Source: Sulfuriroseicoccus oceanibius (GTDB lineage Bacteria; Verrucomicrobiota; Verrucomicrobiia; Verrucomicrobiales; SLCJ01). From it: DNA of 64,000 nucleotides. A program made the translations under genes and the position numbers. Below, in pieces: positions 36,868-44,689 of this stretch. A model generated the notes under the pieces. The model did not search any database, had not been told where the DNA came from, and worked only from the letters and a program-made list of their open reading frames with translations. Position 1 is the stretch's first letter; every line of letters begins with the position of its first letter. The stretch covers positions 2,232,001 to 2,296,000 of the forward strand of contig NZ_CP066776.1 in assembly GCF_010681825.2 (NCBI RefSeq), in the 5' to 3' direction.

Positions 36868-37146
36868 CTGGAAATAGATATTGAGGGCAGACGAGCAAAG
36901 TGATCGAAAGAGTATCCGGCTGTTGGCTCCGCACCACGATCTTCCCTTCAGTTTTGGAAGATAGCCGTGATGGAAGATCGCTCTGGGTTTGCACCGCCCG
37001 CCTGGCGCCAAAGCAGCGCTCCACGTGATAAAGATCGCCACCCTCGCTCGGACCAGATCTAGTCGGGGTCACTGGCAAGATCGCGCCCCGAAGCTTTGCA
37101 GCGCAGATGGGCGGCGGTTGGAGGCGAGCACGGAGCTAACCTCGGG
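36862..37146 (+). repeat. Cassette 2: six-copy 285-nt cassette family, copy 1
   Basis: No conserved plus-strand ORF. Stem CGGCTGTT (36917-36924) with GATAGCCG (36960-36967) closes a ~35-nt loop containing GGCTCCGCACCACGATC. On the minus strand a frame with KLKGRSWCGA is open (start near 37041), ending FQTERQSTRTA in the upstream attC. Confidence 0.75.
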
Positions 37147-37253
37147 ACAGAACAAGTCGGCGCAGCCAACCGCGATAACGCTGGATGTTGTCCGCAAGAT
37201 CTGTAGGCTATCCCCTATTGCCAGGCGCGGTTGTCTGGCCTTTAACGTTCTGT
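37147..37253 (+). other. attC of cassette 2 (family B)
   Basis: R'' ACAGAAC mirrors GTTCTGT at 36861; R' GTTCTGT, joint 37247. Right arm of the CCCCTATTG allele. Confidence 0.9.
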
Positions 37254-37532
37254 CTGAAAATAGATACTGAGGGCAGACGAGCACAGTAATCGAAAGAGGA
37301 TCCGGCTGTCGGCTCCGCACCACGATCTTCCCTTCAGTTTCGAAGGATAGCCGTGATAGAGAATCGCTCTACGTTTGCACCGCCCGCCTGGCGCCAAAGC
37401 AGCGCCCCACTTGATAAGAATCGCCACCCGCGTCCGGACCAGATCGAGTCGGGGTCACTGCCGAGATCGCGCACCGAAGCCCTGCGGAGCAGATAGACGG
37501 CGGTTGGAGGCGGGCACGGAGCCAACCTGGGG
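37248..37532 (+). repeat. Cassette 3: six-copy cassette family, copy 2
   Basis: Directly follows copy 1 (tandem pair). Stem CGGCTGTC (37303-37310) with GATAGCCG (37346-37353), containing one G-U. Minus-strand frame from 37427 reads 61 residues ending IYFQTER, with stop TAA formed at the core joint. Confidence 0.75.
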
Positions 37533-37639
37533 ACAGAACAAGTCGGCGCAGCCAACCGCGATAACGCTGGATGTTGTTCGCAAGATCTGTAGGCTATCCC
37601 CTATTGCCAGACGCGGTTGTCTGGCCTTTTACGTTAGCC
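37533..37639 (+). other. attC of cassette 3 (family B)
   Basis: R'' ACAGAAC mirrors GTTCTGT at 37247; R' GTTAGCC, joint 37633. Confidence 0.9.
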
Positions 37640-37640
37640 C

Positions 37641-38117
37641 ATGAAATTTGCACCACTTACGCTCGCGCTGCTCTTGAGCATTTTTGGATGCGGCCCTCAG
37701 TCAAATGATGCCGATGGGTTGGATTCCCAGCCTGCTATTCAACTGGTTCAAGAACACCTAAGAGCGATTCATATGGATGATAGGGTCGATGATCACTACT
37801 CTGGTGGCGACATCGGAAAATACCTCTCACAATTCGTATGGAGTGACGCTGCAATGATAATGGCTCGGGATCAATTCGACCCGTTTATCGAGTTTTTTGA
37901 TTCACTTCGAGCGGCCGCGCGAAACCAGAATTTGACCGAGCATTCACCGATCGACAACTGGGAGATCGCCATGATTTTCCATGAGGCCTTCCCCGACGAA
38001 GACATCTACGGAGAAACCCAGTTTGGTGACATCGACAACACTCCATTACCACTCGACAAGTTCTACCGTATTCTCGAACAATACCGCAGTAGAGCCTCGA
38101 GAAATCCAAAAGGCTAA
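37641..38117 (+). CDS. Cassette 4: putative lipoprotein
   Basis: 158 aa; cassette 37634-38212. MKFAPLTLALLLSIFGC is a lipoprotein signal with the acylated Cys at 17. The mature part is acidic and helical (FDPFIEFFDSLRAAARNQ near 80-97). ATG is only 8 nt from the joint. The stop TAA is inside this cassette's own R'' (GGCTAAC). No family recognised. Confidence 0.65.
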   Translation: MKFAPLTLALLLSIFGCGPQSNDADGLDSQPAIQLVQEHLRAIHMDDRVDDHYSGGDIGKYLSQFVWSDAAMIMARDQFDPFIEFFDSLRAAARNQNLTEHSPIDNWEIAMIFHEAFPDEDIYGETQFGDIDNTPLPLDKFYRILEQYRSRASRNPKG

Positions 38118-38218
38118 CAAGCCAGCGCTGGCAACCGCGATAGGGCTGGTGGTTGTTCGCAAGACCTGTAGTTTATCAACAGTTGCTTGGCGCGGCTGCC
38201 AGGCTTTTAACGTTAGCC
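38112..38218 (+). other. attC of cassette 4 (family C)
   Basis: R'' GGCTAAC mirrors GTTAGCC at 37633; R' GTTAGCC, joint 38212. Left arm GCCAGCGCTGGCAACCGCG is distinct from family B. Confidence 0.9.
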
Positions 38219-38226
38219 AAAGAAAA

Positions 38227-38892
38227 ATGCGCATGCGATACGCCGTCATTCTGATCGCGCTCTTGATCACTGCGTGTGCGCCGGAGGACAACGAACAGGC
38301 CGACACCGAATCAACACCTATGGAATTCATCGAACCAGAACTGCTTGGAGACGTCACCCTATGGCTTTCGAAGTCCGGCGAACTGTATCGCGAGGACGAA
38401 CTGACGGCTCTTTCGAAGACGATCACAGCAGATCAAGCCGTTGAGCTATACGGCTACCTCCGAGACAACGGTGAACGGTGGGAATCGGAGTGGAGGGCGT
38501 CCTTCATAGCGCTTTTTCCACAATCGGAAGGGAAGTTGCCCGAGATCGCCGAAGCAGATCGTTGGCAGACCGAGATTTTCCAAGTCATTGATGCCGGCAA
38601 CCTGCAAGGTGTGAAAGACTTTATCCAGGAGACGGGAATTCTGGAGAACACCAAGTTTGATCCGGCCGAGACGTATCAAGAAGAGCAGTCAATGGGATTC
38701 ACGGATAAGGTTGAGTATATCCCATTCGACTTTTTTCCCGTTCAGGTCGAGAACGAGGAAGGTGAGTATCCAGTTTCCTACGCTCGCGAGAAGGGGAAGA
38801 CCGAGATCGCGGATTACCTCCAGTCCGTCATCGACGAACTCAGTCAACGATACCGAGATGCCTTCGACGCCGGACGCAAATCCAATGGCTAA
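38227..38892 (+). CDS. Cassette 5: putative lipoprotein
   Basis: 221 aa from ATG 38227 (or 38233); cassette 38213-39005. Signal MRMRYAVILIALLITAC with lipobox ITAC, Cys17. The mature part is acidic, with an ankyrin-like pair near the C terminus (FQVIDAGNLQGVKDFIQETG and YPVSYAREKGKTEIADYLQS), suggesting a short ankyrin repeat unit. Stop TAA lies in R''. Likely an outer- or inner-membrane-anchored periplasmic protein. Confidence 0.65.
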   Translation: MRMRYAVILIALLITACAPEDNEQADTESTPMEFIEPELLGDVTLWLSKSGELYREDELTALSKTITADQAVELYGYLRDNGERWESEWRASFIALFPQSEGKLPEIAEADRWQTEIFQVIDAGNLQGVKDFIQETGILENTKFDPAETYQEEQSMGFTDKVEYIPFDFFPVQVENEEGEYPVSYAREKGKTEIADYLQSVIDELSQRYRDAFDAGRKSNG

Positions 38893-39011
38893 CAAGACGT
38901 CGCTCTCAACACCCGCCCCGTCGTGAGTCGAATCCGCTATGACCATTCAACCCTTAACCCAAAGTCGAACCCTCGCCCTCGGGCAGGTGTGAGAGGACTT
39001 TGACGTTGTGC
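38887..39011 (+). other. attC of cassette 5 (family D)
   Basis: R'' GGCTAAC mirrors GTTAGCC at 38212; R' GTTGTGC, joint 39005. Arm CTCAACACCCGCC faces GGGCAGGTGTGAGAG. Confidence 0.88.
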
Positions 39012-39018
39012 CAAGAAT

Positions 39019-39450
39019 ATGAAGATGAGCGTACTGAGATCATTCTTCGACGGCATGTGCGATGCGCCGAACCTAGTCAAGGATCTTGAGGGTGGCGTCG
39101 AGCGAACTTCTCACGATGTGGTTTCCCACTATATCGACGACCTCGACACAAATTTCCCAGTTACGACCGAGCACTTAATGATGATCTGTGATGCCTTCAC
39201 GACTGGCGATTTGACCGCTCAGATGATCCAGCAGATCGCGTTCGCCATGATGGCCGACGATTACCTCGAGTGGAACAACGAAACTTCCGACGGACAGCGA
39301 GTCGCAGAAGTGATCGGTTGGTGGGACTCCCCCGAAATTAACTACCCCATCACCGAATCGACCATCACGAAGTTCCGGCACTACTTGTGCACTGGGGAGA
39401 ATCAGTTCACACGGGAGGATTTGGCCCCTAATCTATCGCGAAAGGGTTGA
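39019..39450 (+). CDS. Cassette 6: soluble protein, duplicated as cassette 29
   Basis: 143 aa; cassette 39006-39578. Acidic and helical, no signal or membrane segment; conserved-looking block ADDYLEWNNETSDGQRVAEVIGWWDSPEINYPIT (about 75-108). It stops 28 nt before attC. The same 573-bp cassette recurs at 51649-52221 with two A-to-G differences. No family identified; the style is like small immunity proteins but this is not demonstrated. Confidence 0.6.
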   Translation: MKMSVLRSFFDGMCDAPNLVKDLEGGVERTSHDVVSHYIDDLDTNFPVTTEHLMMICDAFTTGDLTAQMIQQIAFAMMADDYLEWNNETSDGQRVAEVIGWWDSPEINYPITESTITKFRHYLCTGENQFTREDLAPNLSRKG

Positions 39451-39478
39451 TTCATTGAGTTAGAACGAAGCGACCTGG

Positions 39479-39584
39479 GCACAACAAGTCGGCGCAGCCA
39501 ACCGCGATAACGCTGGTGATTGTCCGCAAGATCTGTAGGCTTTCACAGTTGCCAGGCGCGGTTGTCTGGCCTTTTACGTTCTGC
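39479..39584 (+). other. attC of cassette 6 (family B)
   Basis: R'' GCACAAC mirrors GTTGTGC at 39005; R' GTTCTGC, joint 39578. Identical to the attC of cassette 29. Confidence 0.9.
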
Positions 39585-39590
39585 CAAGAT

Positions 39591-40010
39591 ATGACGATCC
39601 ACGAAATGCCGGTAAAGTGGGATGCGATTCAGTTTCTACCTGACGAGTCGGTATGGATGATTCCGAGATCGACGTATCAGGGTTATGAGATCGTAATTGC
39701 GGGACAACCCAACCAGCCTGATCCACAACTCTTGGAATTCGCGAAGCGGGTTATCGATGATCGAGAGCGATGGACATCCCTGTCTCGAGGCTTTCTTTGG
39801 GACTTTATGGATCGCTCTAAGTTCCCGCCGGCAGATGAAGATTGGTATGCGGACGCATTTCGCTTCGAGTCGCCAGACATCTTCACTATCGAATTCTCAC
39901 ACGTCGCTGATCCATACGGCCTTTGGATTGTCGAGTTGCATCAATCGCGCCTTCGAGAGGAAGATCCAGACTCTTACGCGGTTCAGGAGTTCCGGCGCCG
40001 AAATCACTAA
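39591..40010 (+). CDS. Cassette 7: soluble protein of unknown function
   Basis: 139 aa from ATG 39591, 13 nt after the joint; cassette 39579-40134. The frame is open upstream through the previous attC, but that part is attC sequence. Aromatic-rich: WTSLSRGFLWDFMDRSK, DEDWYADAFRFESPDIFTIEFSH, YGLWIVELHQ. Likely a mixed alpha/beta small domain. Stops before attC. No recognised family. Confidence 0.6.
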   Translation: MTIHEMPVKWDAIQFLPDESVWMIPRSTYQGYEIVIAGQPNQPDPQLLEFAKRVIDDRERWTSLSRGFLWDFMDRSKFPPADEDWYADAFRFESPDIFTIEFSHVADPYGLWIVELHQSRLREEDPDSYAVQEFRRRNH

Positions 40011-40012
40011 AG

Positions 40013-40140
40013 GCAGAACAAGACGCTGGACACCAAGACCTGACCCGCCGCGCAGTAGAATTCGTCATGAGAGCTTCAACCGTTAATCCACAATCCACGC
40101 TCGCTCCCAGTTCAGGTCTGGGTCAGCTTTGACGTTCTAC
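40013..40140 (+). other. attC of cassette 7 (family E, single)
   Basis: R'' GCAGAAC mirrors GTTCTGC at 39578; R' GTTCTAC, joint 40134. Arm CACCAAGACCTGACC faces GGTCTGGGTCAGCTTTG. Confidence 0.85.
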
Positions 40141-40145
40141 CAAAA

Positions 40146-40640
40146 ATGAGGATCTCCACACCAATCATCTTGCTCTTGGTTGGAACCACCCCGCTCTATT
40201 CGGATGATATCTGCGATCCGTTCAAGGCGCACGATCCTCAAATGGTCTCCGACTGCCAAGCCTCCGATAAACTCACCTCGATCTTTACCTGCATATCCAG
40301 TGGGACGCTCCAAGGCAGCGAGATCAGTTCTCGATCCACCGCGATCATCAGCACGATTTCGAAGTTCCACGAAAAGAACCACCGCGTACCGCATACGCTT
40401 GCCGAACTACGATCATTCGCCAACTTGCATGGGTTTGACCTACTCGATCTGCAGCAACTTAGTCAGGTCGTGTTCGATGACGGCATGTTCCACTATTCGG
40501 CGACCTACGCGCGCGGGACATTAACACTCTCACATCTTCCGGATCGCCTTTGGTCCTCGGCACCTTTGGATATTCCTGAGGTAGAACAAGTCGGCGCAGC
40601 CAACCGCGATAACGCTGGATGTTGTCCGCAAGATCTGTAG
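40146..40640 (+). CDS. Cassette 8: exported protein with attC-encoded tail, duplicated as cassette 33
   Basis: 164 aa; cassette 40135-40680. Signal peptide MRISTPIILLLVGTTPLYS. The mature part has HEKNHRVPHTLAELRSFANLHGFDLLDLQ (about 78-106), like the pilin-style 'helix, then tail' of small secreted proteins. The last 18 residues, EQVGAANRDNAGCCPQDL, are attC. Near-identical to 53698-54192. Confidence 0.65.
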   Translation: MRISTPIILLLVGTTPLYSDDICDPFKAHDPQMVSDCQASDKLTSIFTCISSGTLQGSEISSRSTAIISTISKFHEKNHRVPHTLAELRSFANLHGFDLLDLQQLSQVVFDDGMFHYSATYARGTLTLSHLPDRLWSSAPLDIPEVEQVGAANRDNAGCCPQDL

Positions 40641-40686
40641 GCTTTCACAGTTGCCAGGCGCAGTTGTCTGGCCTTTTACGTTCTGT
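40581..40686 (+). other. attC of cassette 8 (family B)
   Basis: R'' GTAGAAC mirrors GTTCTAC at 40134; R' GTTCTGT, joint 40680. Right arm CACAG allele, with an A in place of G in the GCGCGG arm. Confidence 0.9.
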
Positions 40687-40692
40687 CCAAAA

Positions 40693-41097
40693 ATGAACAC
40701 TGCAGTCCAAGCGGCCCCAATACTCGTTTATGTGGCGTTGGGGATTTGCTTCGCTGGAAGGTGGGTCGTGAAGCCGCCTCCCAGCATACGAAAGTATCCC
40801 CGAAAATTGAGAATCGCGGTACTCATTCTGGGATGTTGGATCGGAGCTTTCATTGCGTCCTCCATGTCGAACAAGATTGGATTGATCCTAGCCGGAAGCT
40901 TTGCTTACGACGTGGGAGCCGAGCCTCCGTATGGTGTGATGCATGACGGTGTTGGCAGCAATATCGTGAACCTGTTGTTTGGGTGGGCTGCCGGATTTCT
41001 GTTTTGGGGCATCGCAACGTTGATCTGGAAAAATCGTACAGAACAAGTCGGCGCAGCCAACCGCGATAACACTGGATGTTGTTCGCAAGATCTGTAG
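40693..41097 (+). CDS. Cassette 9: membrane protein with attC-encoded tail
   Basis: 134 aa from ATG 40693; cassette 40681-41137. Three or four hydrophobic segments (about 8-22, 41-58, 62-76 and 92-108, FGWAAGFLFWGIATLIW). The tail reads EQVGAANRDNTGCCSQDL. Function unknown. Confidence 0.6.
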   Translation: MNTAVQAAPILVYVALGICFAGRWVVKPPPSIRKYPRKLRIAVLILGCWIGAFIASSMSNKIGLILAGSFAYDVGAEPPYGVMHDGVGSNIVNLLFGWAAGFLFWGIATLIWKNRTEQVGAANRDNTGCCSQDL

Positions 41098-41143
41098 GCT
41101 TTCATCATTGCCAGGCGCGGTTGTCTGGCCTTTTACGTTCGAC
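41038..41143 (+). other. attC of cassette 9 (family B)
   Basis: R'' ACAGAAC mirrors GTTCTGT at 40680; R' GTTCGAC, joint 41137. Confidence 0.9.
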
Positions 41144-41156
41144 CAAAAAAATCTCC

Positions 41157-42005
41157 ATGAAGCCGGTCAGTCTACGCCCAATTATTGGCCCTGAACTGCG
41201 AGAGCAGTTTGAGGAGTTTGGACGCCGGATGCGGGAGTGGAATGCGGAGCTTAACGAGAGCTTCACTCAAATCGCAGAAGGCTTTCAGCGAATACAGAAG
41301 GCCTTTCCCGAAGATATTCGGGTACTCTCGCAGAATGGTTGGTTCATTTCATTTTGGCACACCCCGATCACCGGACTCACTCCGGTTGCGCATCTATTTA
41401 GCAATGGCGATGCGGAACAAGGCCATGAAGCCATGTGCCGCCACTTTTCGGACGTGCTTGACGGGGTGGAAGAAGATCTTGTTAAGCGGAATCCGAGGCG
41501 GGCTGAAATCTTAACCAAGGCTTTCCGGGCCCATCGAGACCAAGATTATGAGCTCTCGGTTCCGGTGTTTCTAGCGCAAGCTGATGGAATAGCTAGTGAG
41601 ATGCTTGGGGTTTCAGTTTACACGCGGCATAGCTCGAAACGAAAGAAGATGGCTGAGGCAATCGAGCAGCTTGACCCCAAAGGGCTTGAAGACCCAATGC
41701 TGAGACTAGTGATTGGCGACCTTCCTATTACAGCTTCGACGACCTCCGAGGAATACTCGGACAAGTCACTGAATCGCCACGCCATCATCCATGGTATCGA
41801 TGTTTCATACGGCACGAAGTTGAATTCCTACAGGGCTCTCTCGTGGCTTCAGTATGCTTCTTACTTCGAGGAGGCTGCCCGATGGTCCGAGCGCAGATCC
41901 AACAAGGTCGAACAAGGCGTCGCACCACAATCCGCTACCCGCTCCGAGTCGAATTCGGAGGGTGACGCCAAACCTCAACCCGAGACGGAGGTCCGCTCCC
42001 GGTAG
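41157..42005 (+). CDS. Cassette 10: protein with a HEPN-like C-terminal motif
   Basis: 282 aa from ATG 41157; cassette 41138-42025. N-terminal helical half (REQFEEFGRRMREWNAELNESF). Near residue 218, NRHAIIHG followed by DVSYGTKLNSYRALSWLQYASYF gives the R-x4-H motif and following helix seen in HEPN-type RNases of defence systems. The C-terminal 30 residues run through attC in the common phase (EQGVAPQSATRS...). An abortive-infection-like role is possible but rests on one motif. Confidence 0.55.
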   Translation: MKPVSLRPIIGPELREQFEEFGRRMREWNAELNESFTQIAEGFQRIQKAFPEDIRVLSQNGWFISFWHTPITGLTPVAHLFSNGDAEQGHEAMCRHFSDVLDGVEEDLVKRNPRRAEILTKAFRAHRDQDYELSVPVFLAQADGIASEMLGVSVYTRHSSKRKKMAEAIEQLDPKGLEDPMLRLVIGDLPITASTTSEEYSDKSLNRHAIIHGIDVSYGTKLNSYRALSWLQYASYFEEAARWSERRSNKVEQGVAPQSATRSESNSEGDAKPQPETEVRSR

Positions 42006-42031
42006 CGGATGTGTGGACTTCGACGTTGTGT
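41907..42031 (+). other. attC of cassette 10 (family F, single)
   Basis: R'' GTCGAAC mirrors GTTCGAC at 41137, and the match extends to 8 bp (GGTCGAAC). R' GTTGTGT, joint 42025. Arms CACAATCCGCTACC and GGTAGCGGATGTGTG. Confidence 0.88.
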
Positions 42032-42039
42032 ATGAATAA

Positions 42040-42471
42040 ATGAAGAAGGAGCGGCTATCGGGGTGTAACGAATACCGCAACGCGGAAGACGTGCTTGCTG
42101 GATTAGACTGCCTGGACGAAAAGGAGAAGCGACTGATCTGCCGCAAAGCGAACTCAGGGCGGTCTGCGGTGTTCTGCGGGGCCGCGTTGACCTTAGCAGG
42201 CCTGCTATATCTGTTCACCTACAGGGATAGCGTAGAAGCATGGCTCAACTTCGCCGAGATGGACCCGACCGAGAGAAGCGTCCTCCCCTATGGATCAATG
42301 GTTTACATAGGCGGGGTATTCCTTGGCTCGATTTGGACAGTGTTTGGTCTGCATACCATGCTGCAAGCCCGTTCCAATCGATCCGTTAAGTTGCTCCTAA
42401 AAGCATTAAGTACACAACAAGTCGGCGCAGCCAACCGCGATAACGCTGGATCTTGTTCGCAAGATCACTAG
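42040..42471 (+). CDS. Cassette 11: two-helix membrane protein with attC-encoded tail
   Basis: 143 aa; cassette 42026-42511. A cytoplasmic-looking charged N terminus (LDCLDEKEKRLICRKAN) precedes two membrane segments (about 43-60 and 87-107). The tail is QQVGAANRDNAGSCSQDH; the core gives CAA rather than GAA, so Q replaces E. An ATG at 42032 opens only a three-codon frame. Confidence 0.6.
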   Translation: MKKERLSGCNEYRNAEDVLAGLDCLDEKEKRLICRKANSGRSAVFCGAALTLAGLLYLFTYRDSVEAWLNFAEMDPTERSVLPYGSMVYIGGVFLGSIWTVFGLHTMLQARSNRSVKLLLKALSTQQVGAANRDNAGSCSQDH

Positions 42472-42517
42472 ACTTTCACAGTTGCTAGGCGCGGTTGTCT
42501 GGCCTTTGACGTTCTGT
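42412..42517 (+). other. attC of cassette 11 (family B)
   Basis: R'' ACACAAC mirrors GTTGTGT at 42025; R' GTTCTGT, joint 42511. GATCACTAG variant of the stop region. Confidence 0.9.
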
Positions 42518-42796
42518 CTGAAAATAGATATTGAGGACGGACGCGCAAAGTAATGGGAATCGCATACGGCTATCGGCTCCGCACCACGATCTCCCCTTCA
42601 GTTTCGAAGAATAGCCGTGATAGAAGATCGCTCTGGGTTTGCACCACCCGCCTGGCGCCACAGCACGGATCCACGTGATGAGGATCGCCTCTCGCGATCG
42701 GACCAGATCTAGTTGAGGTCACTGCCGATATCGCGCACCAAAGCTTTGCGGAGCAGATGGGCGGCGGTTGGAGGCGGGCACTGAGCAAGCCTCGGG
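42512..42796 (+). repeat. Cassette 12: six-copy cassette family, copy 3
   Basis: Stem ACGGCTAT (42566-42573) pairs perfectly with ATAGCCGT (42611-42618). An A-U pair replaces the G-U seen in copies 1 and 2. The plus-strand frame of other copies is broken here by a TGA near 42715; the minus frame remains open. Confidence 0.75.
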
Positions 42797-42903
42797 ACAG
42801 AACAAGCCGGCACAGCCAACCGCGATAACGCTGGATGTTGTCCGCAAGATCTGTAGGCTCTCCCCTATTGCCAGGCGCGGTTATCCGGCCTATTACGTTC
42901 AGC
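42797..42903 (+). other. attC of cassette 12 (family B)
   Basis: R'' ACAGAAC mirrors GTTCTGT at 42511; R' GTTCAGC, joint 42897. Diverged right end (TTATCCGGCCTATTACG). Confidence 0.88.
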
Positions 42904-42936
42904 GAAGAAAATGGATCAACCTGAAGCGACACAAAA

Positions 42937-43236
42937 ATGAACTGCCAAGTACAATCCGCAAAGATTATCGCCGGATCAATACTAACAGGAAGCGGCACCG
43001 TTGGCGTGGCTATCGTTCATCACGCTGCGATCACTTCCAATTTTTTTCATTCAGGAATCGCTGGCCCCGGAATCATTACACTGTTGGGCTTATTGTTGCT
43101 TCTGCTGGGGTGGAGGAACCAATCGTTAGCCGAATACGCACGACATATATTTAGTCGATTCAAGAGAGAGCCCAAAACGGAGAAAAGCCTGCCATTCAAA
43201 GCTGGCGATGAGGAGTCACAGCAAAATCCCCTTTGA
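42937..43236 (+). CDS. Cassette 13: small membrane protein
   Basis: 99 aa; cassette 42898-43363. Two hydrophobic segments (about 9-28 and 40-58, GPGIITLLGLLLLLLGW), then a basic/acidic tail. Its ATG overlaps the stop of a nine-codon ORF starting at 42911 (ATGA junction), which could couple translation. Stops 28 nt before attC. Confidence 0.55.
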   Translation: MNCQVQSAKIIAGSILTGSGTVGVAIVHHAAITSNFFHSGIAGPGIITLLGLLLLLLGWRNQSLAEYARHIFSRFKREPKTEKSLPFKAGDEESQQNPL

Positions 43237-43263
43237 TCGGAACTCCCAAACGAAAATCAATTT

Positions 43264-43369
43264 GCTGAACAAGTCGGCGCAGCCAACCGCGGTAACGCTG
43301 GATGTTGTTCGCAAGATCACTAGACTTTCACCATTGTCAGGCGCGGTTGTCTGGCCTTTGACGTTCTGT
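43264..43369 (+). other. attC of cassette 13 (family B)
   Basis: R'' GCTGAAC mirrors GTTCAGC at 42897; R' GTTCTGT, joint 43363. Confidence 0.9.
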
Positions 43370-43647
43370 CTGAAAATAGATACCGAGGGCAGACGAGTAC
43401 AGTAATCGAAAGAGGATCCGGCTGTCGGCTCCGCACCACGCTCTTCCCTTCAGTTTTGGAGGATAGTCGTGATAGAAGATCGCTCTACGTTTGCACCACC
43501 CGCCTGTGCCTGAGCAGCGCCCCCCTTGATGAGGATCGCCTTCCGCATTCGGACCAGATCAGGTCGAGGTCACTGCCGAGATCGCGCGCCGAAGCTTTGC
43601 GGAGCAGATGGGCAGCGGTTGGAGGCGAGCACGGAGCAAGCCCCGAG
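43364..43647 (+). repeat. Cassette 14: six-copy cassette family, copy 4
   Basis: 284 nt. Stem CGGCTGTC (43419-43426) with GATAGTCG (43462-43469) is kept by two G-U pairs. Most diverged copy in the middle (CTGTGCCTGAGCAGCGCCCCCC). Confidence 0.72.
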
Positions 43648-43753
43648 ACAGAACAAGTCGGCGCAGCCAACCGCGATAACGCTGGATGTTGTCCGCAGGA
43701 TCTGTAGGCTTCCATCGTTGTCAGGCGCGGTTGTCTGGCCTTTTACGTTCTGC
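43648..43753 (+). other. attC of cassette 14 (family B)
   Basis: R'' ACAGAAC mirrors GTTCTGT at 43363; R' GTTCTGC, joint 43747. Confidence 0.9.
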
Positions 43754-43758
43754 AAAAA

Positions 43759-44127
43759 ATGACCGAAGCTCAGACATACGCGTGGATCTTCTACGCAGCA
43801 TCGGCAGCAGCGGCCAATCAACCAGCAAAGCGCCGTGAGATCGAGGCAGTCGCGGATGGAATCAACCATGCAGTCCCAACGCACAAGGAGATGGAAGCCT
43901 CGTTCGCATGGGCTGAGTCGAAGGGCCTTCTCCAAAGAGACGGGAAGATGATTCAATTGACGGACGAAGGGCGGAAGTTTTCTTCGCAGTTCACCGAGAA
44001 GCCCGGGAGCACAATGAAGACCTGGGCCCGGATCACGGCCGCTATCGAGGGGATGGGGGTGGACAACACCACAAACCTAGACTGCAGAACAATGAAGGCA
44101 GAACAAGCCGGAGCACAGAACCCCTGA
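43759..44127 (+). CDS. Cassette 15: winged-helix-like small protein
   Basis: 122 aa; cassette 43748-44217. YAWIFYAASAAAANQPAKRREIEAVADGINHAVPTHKEMEASFAWAESKGLLQRDGKMIQLTDEGRKF matches a small wHTH pattern I recall from hypothetical proteins: helix, 'PT-K-E' recognition region, then a beta wing 'GLL-DG--I-LT'. No signal. The C terminus EQAGAQNP is attC read in the common phase. Confidence 0.6.
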   Translation: MTEAQTYAWIFYAASAAAANQPAKRREIEAVADGINHAVPTHKEMEASFAWAESKGLLQRDGKMIQLTDEGRKFSSQFTEKPGSTMKTWARITAAIEGMGVDNTTNLDCRTMKAEQAGAQNP

Positions 44128-44223
44128 CCCGCCGCGAGTTCAATTCGTCATGGCCATTCCAACCCCAACCCACAGTCGAAGCCGAGCCCCCGGTCAGGGG
44201 TCCTGTGTCCTTTGACGTTCGGC
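44098..44223 (+). other. attC of cassette 15 (family G, single)
   Basis: R'' GCAGAAC mirrors GTTCTGC at 43747; R' GTTCGGC, joint 44217. Arms GCACAGAACCCCTGACC and GGTCAGGGGTCCTGTGTC. Confidence 0.88.
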
Positions 44224-44228
44224 AGAAA

Positions 44229-44567
44229 ATGACACGCTCAATCACAATCACCATAGTGATGCTTCTGATTGTAACCGCTGGAATACTGGTTGCTTGGGCG
44301 GGACTAAAGGAGGTGAAGATTACTTACAATGATGGCAGTCCAGTCGACGGTGTACTAGTGATTGTTGATCAGGCTGGTCAATCCGCCTCAGGAGATTTCG
44401 GAGCGAAGCATCAAATCATTGATGGATCTACGACGCTTGGATGGGGATTCTCAAATCGAGGGAAGAGTAACGAACTACTGTACCGAATCCTGATTGACGA
44501 TACCGAAGCGCGAAGCGGACACTTCACTCTCCAAAGATTTGGGCCCAGCGATTTATCGATCGACTAA
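44229..44567 (+). CDS. Cassette 16: membrane-anchored beta protein
   Basis: 112 aa from ATG 44229; cassette 44218-44683. One N-terminal membrane helix (about 5-25), then VKITYNDGSPVDGVLVIVDQAGQ, which looks like a single carboxypeptidase-regulatory-like or Ig-type domain exposed outside. The stop TAA overlaps an ATG (TAATG at 44565-44569) whose frame runs through attC into cassette 17. Confidence 0.6.
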   Translation: MTRSITITIVMLLIVTAGILVAWAGLKEVKITYNDGSPVDGVLVIVDQAGQSASGDFGAKHQIIDGSTTLGWGFSNRGKSNELLYRILIDDTEARSGHFTLQRFGPSDLSID

Positions 44568-44583
44568 TGTTGCAGGTAACCAC

Positions 44584-44689
44584 GCCGAACAAGCCGGCGC
44601 AGCCAACCGCGATAACGCTGGATGTTGTCCGCAAGATCTGTAGGCTTTCATCGTTGCCAGGCGCGGTTGTCTGGCCTTTTACGTTCGAC
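44584..44689 (+). other. attC of cassette 16 (family B)
   Basis: R'' GCCGAAC mirrors GTTCGGC at 44217; R' GTTCGAC, joint 44683. Confidence 0.9.

Noticed and set aside
36989-37270. Plus-strand TTG-start ORF in cassette 2
   Set aside because: It runs through attC into the next cassette, and copy 3 has a stop in the same frame.
43456-43707. Plus-strand ORF through cassette 14 ending in the common attC tail
   Set aside because: The frame is not conserved in the other five copies of the cassette and has no start context near the joint; treated as chance.
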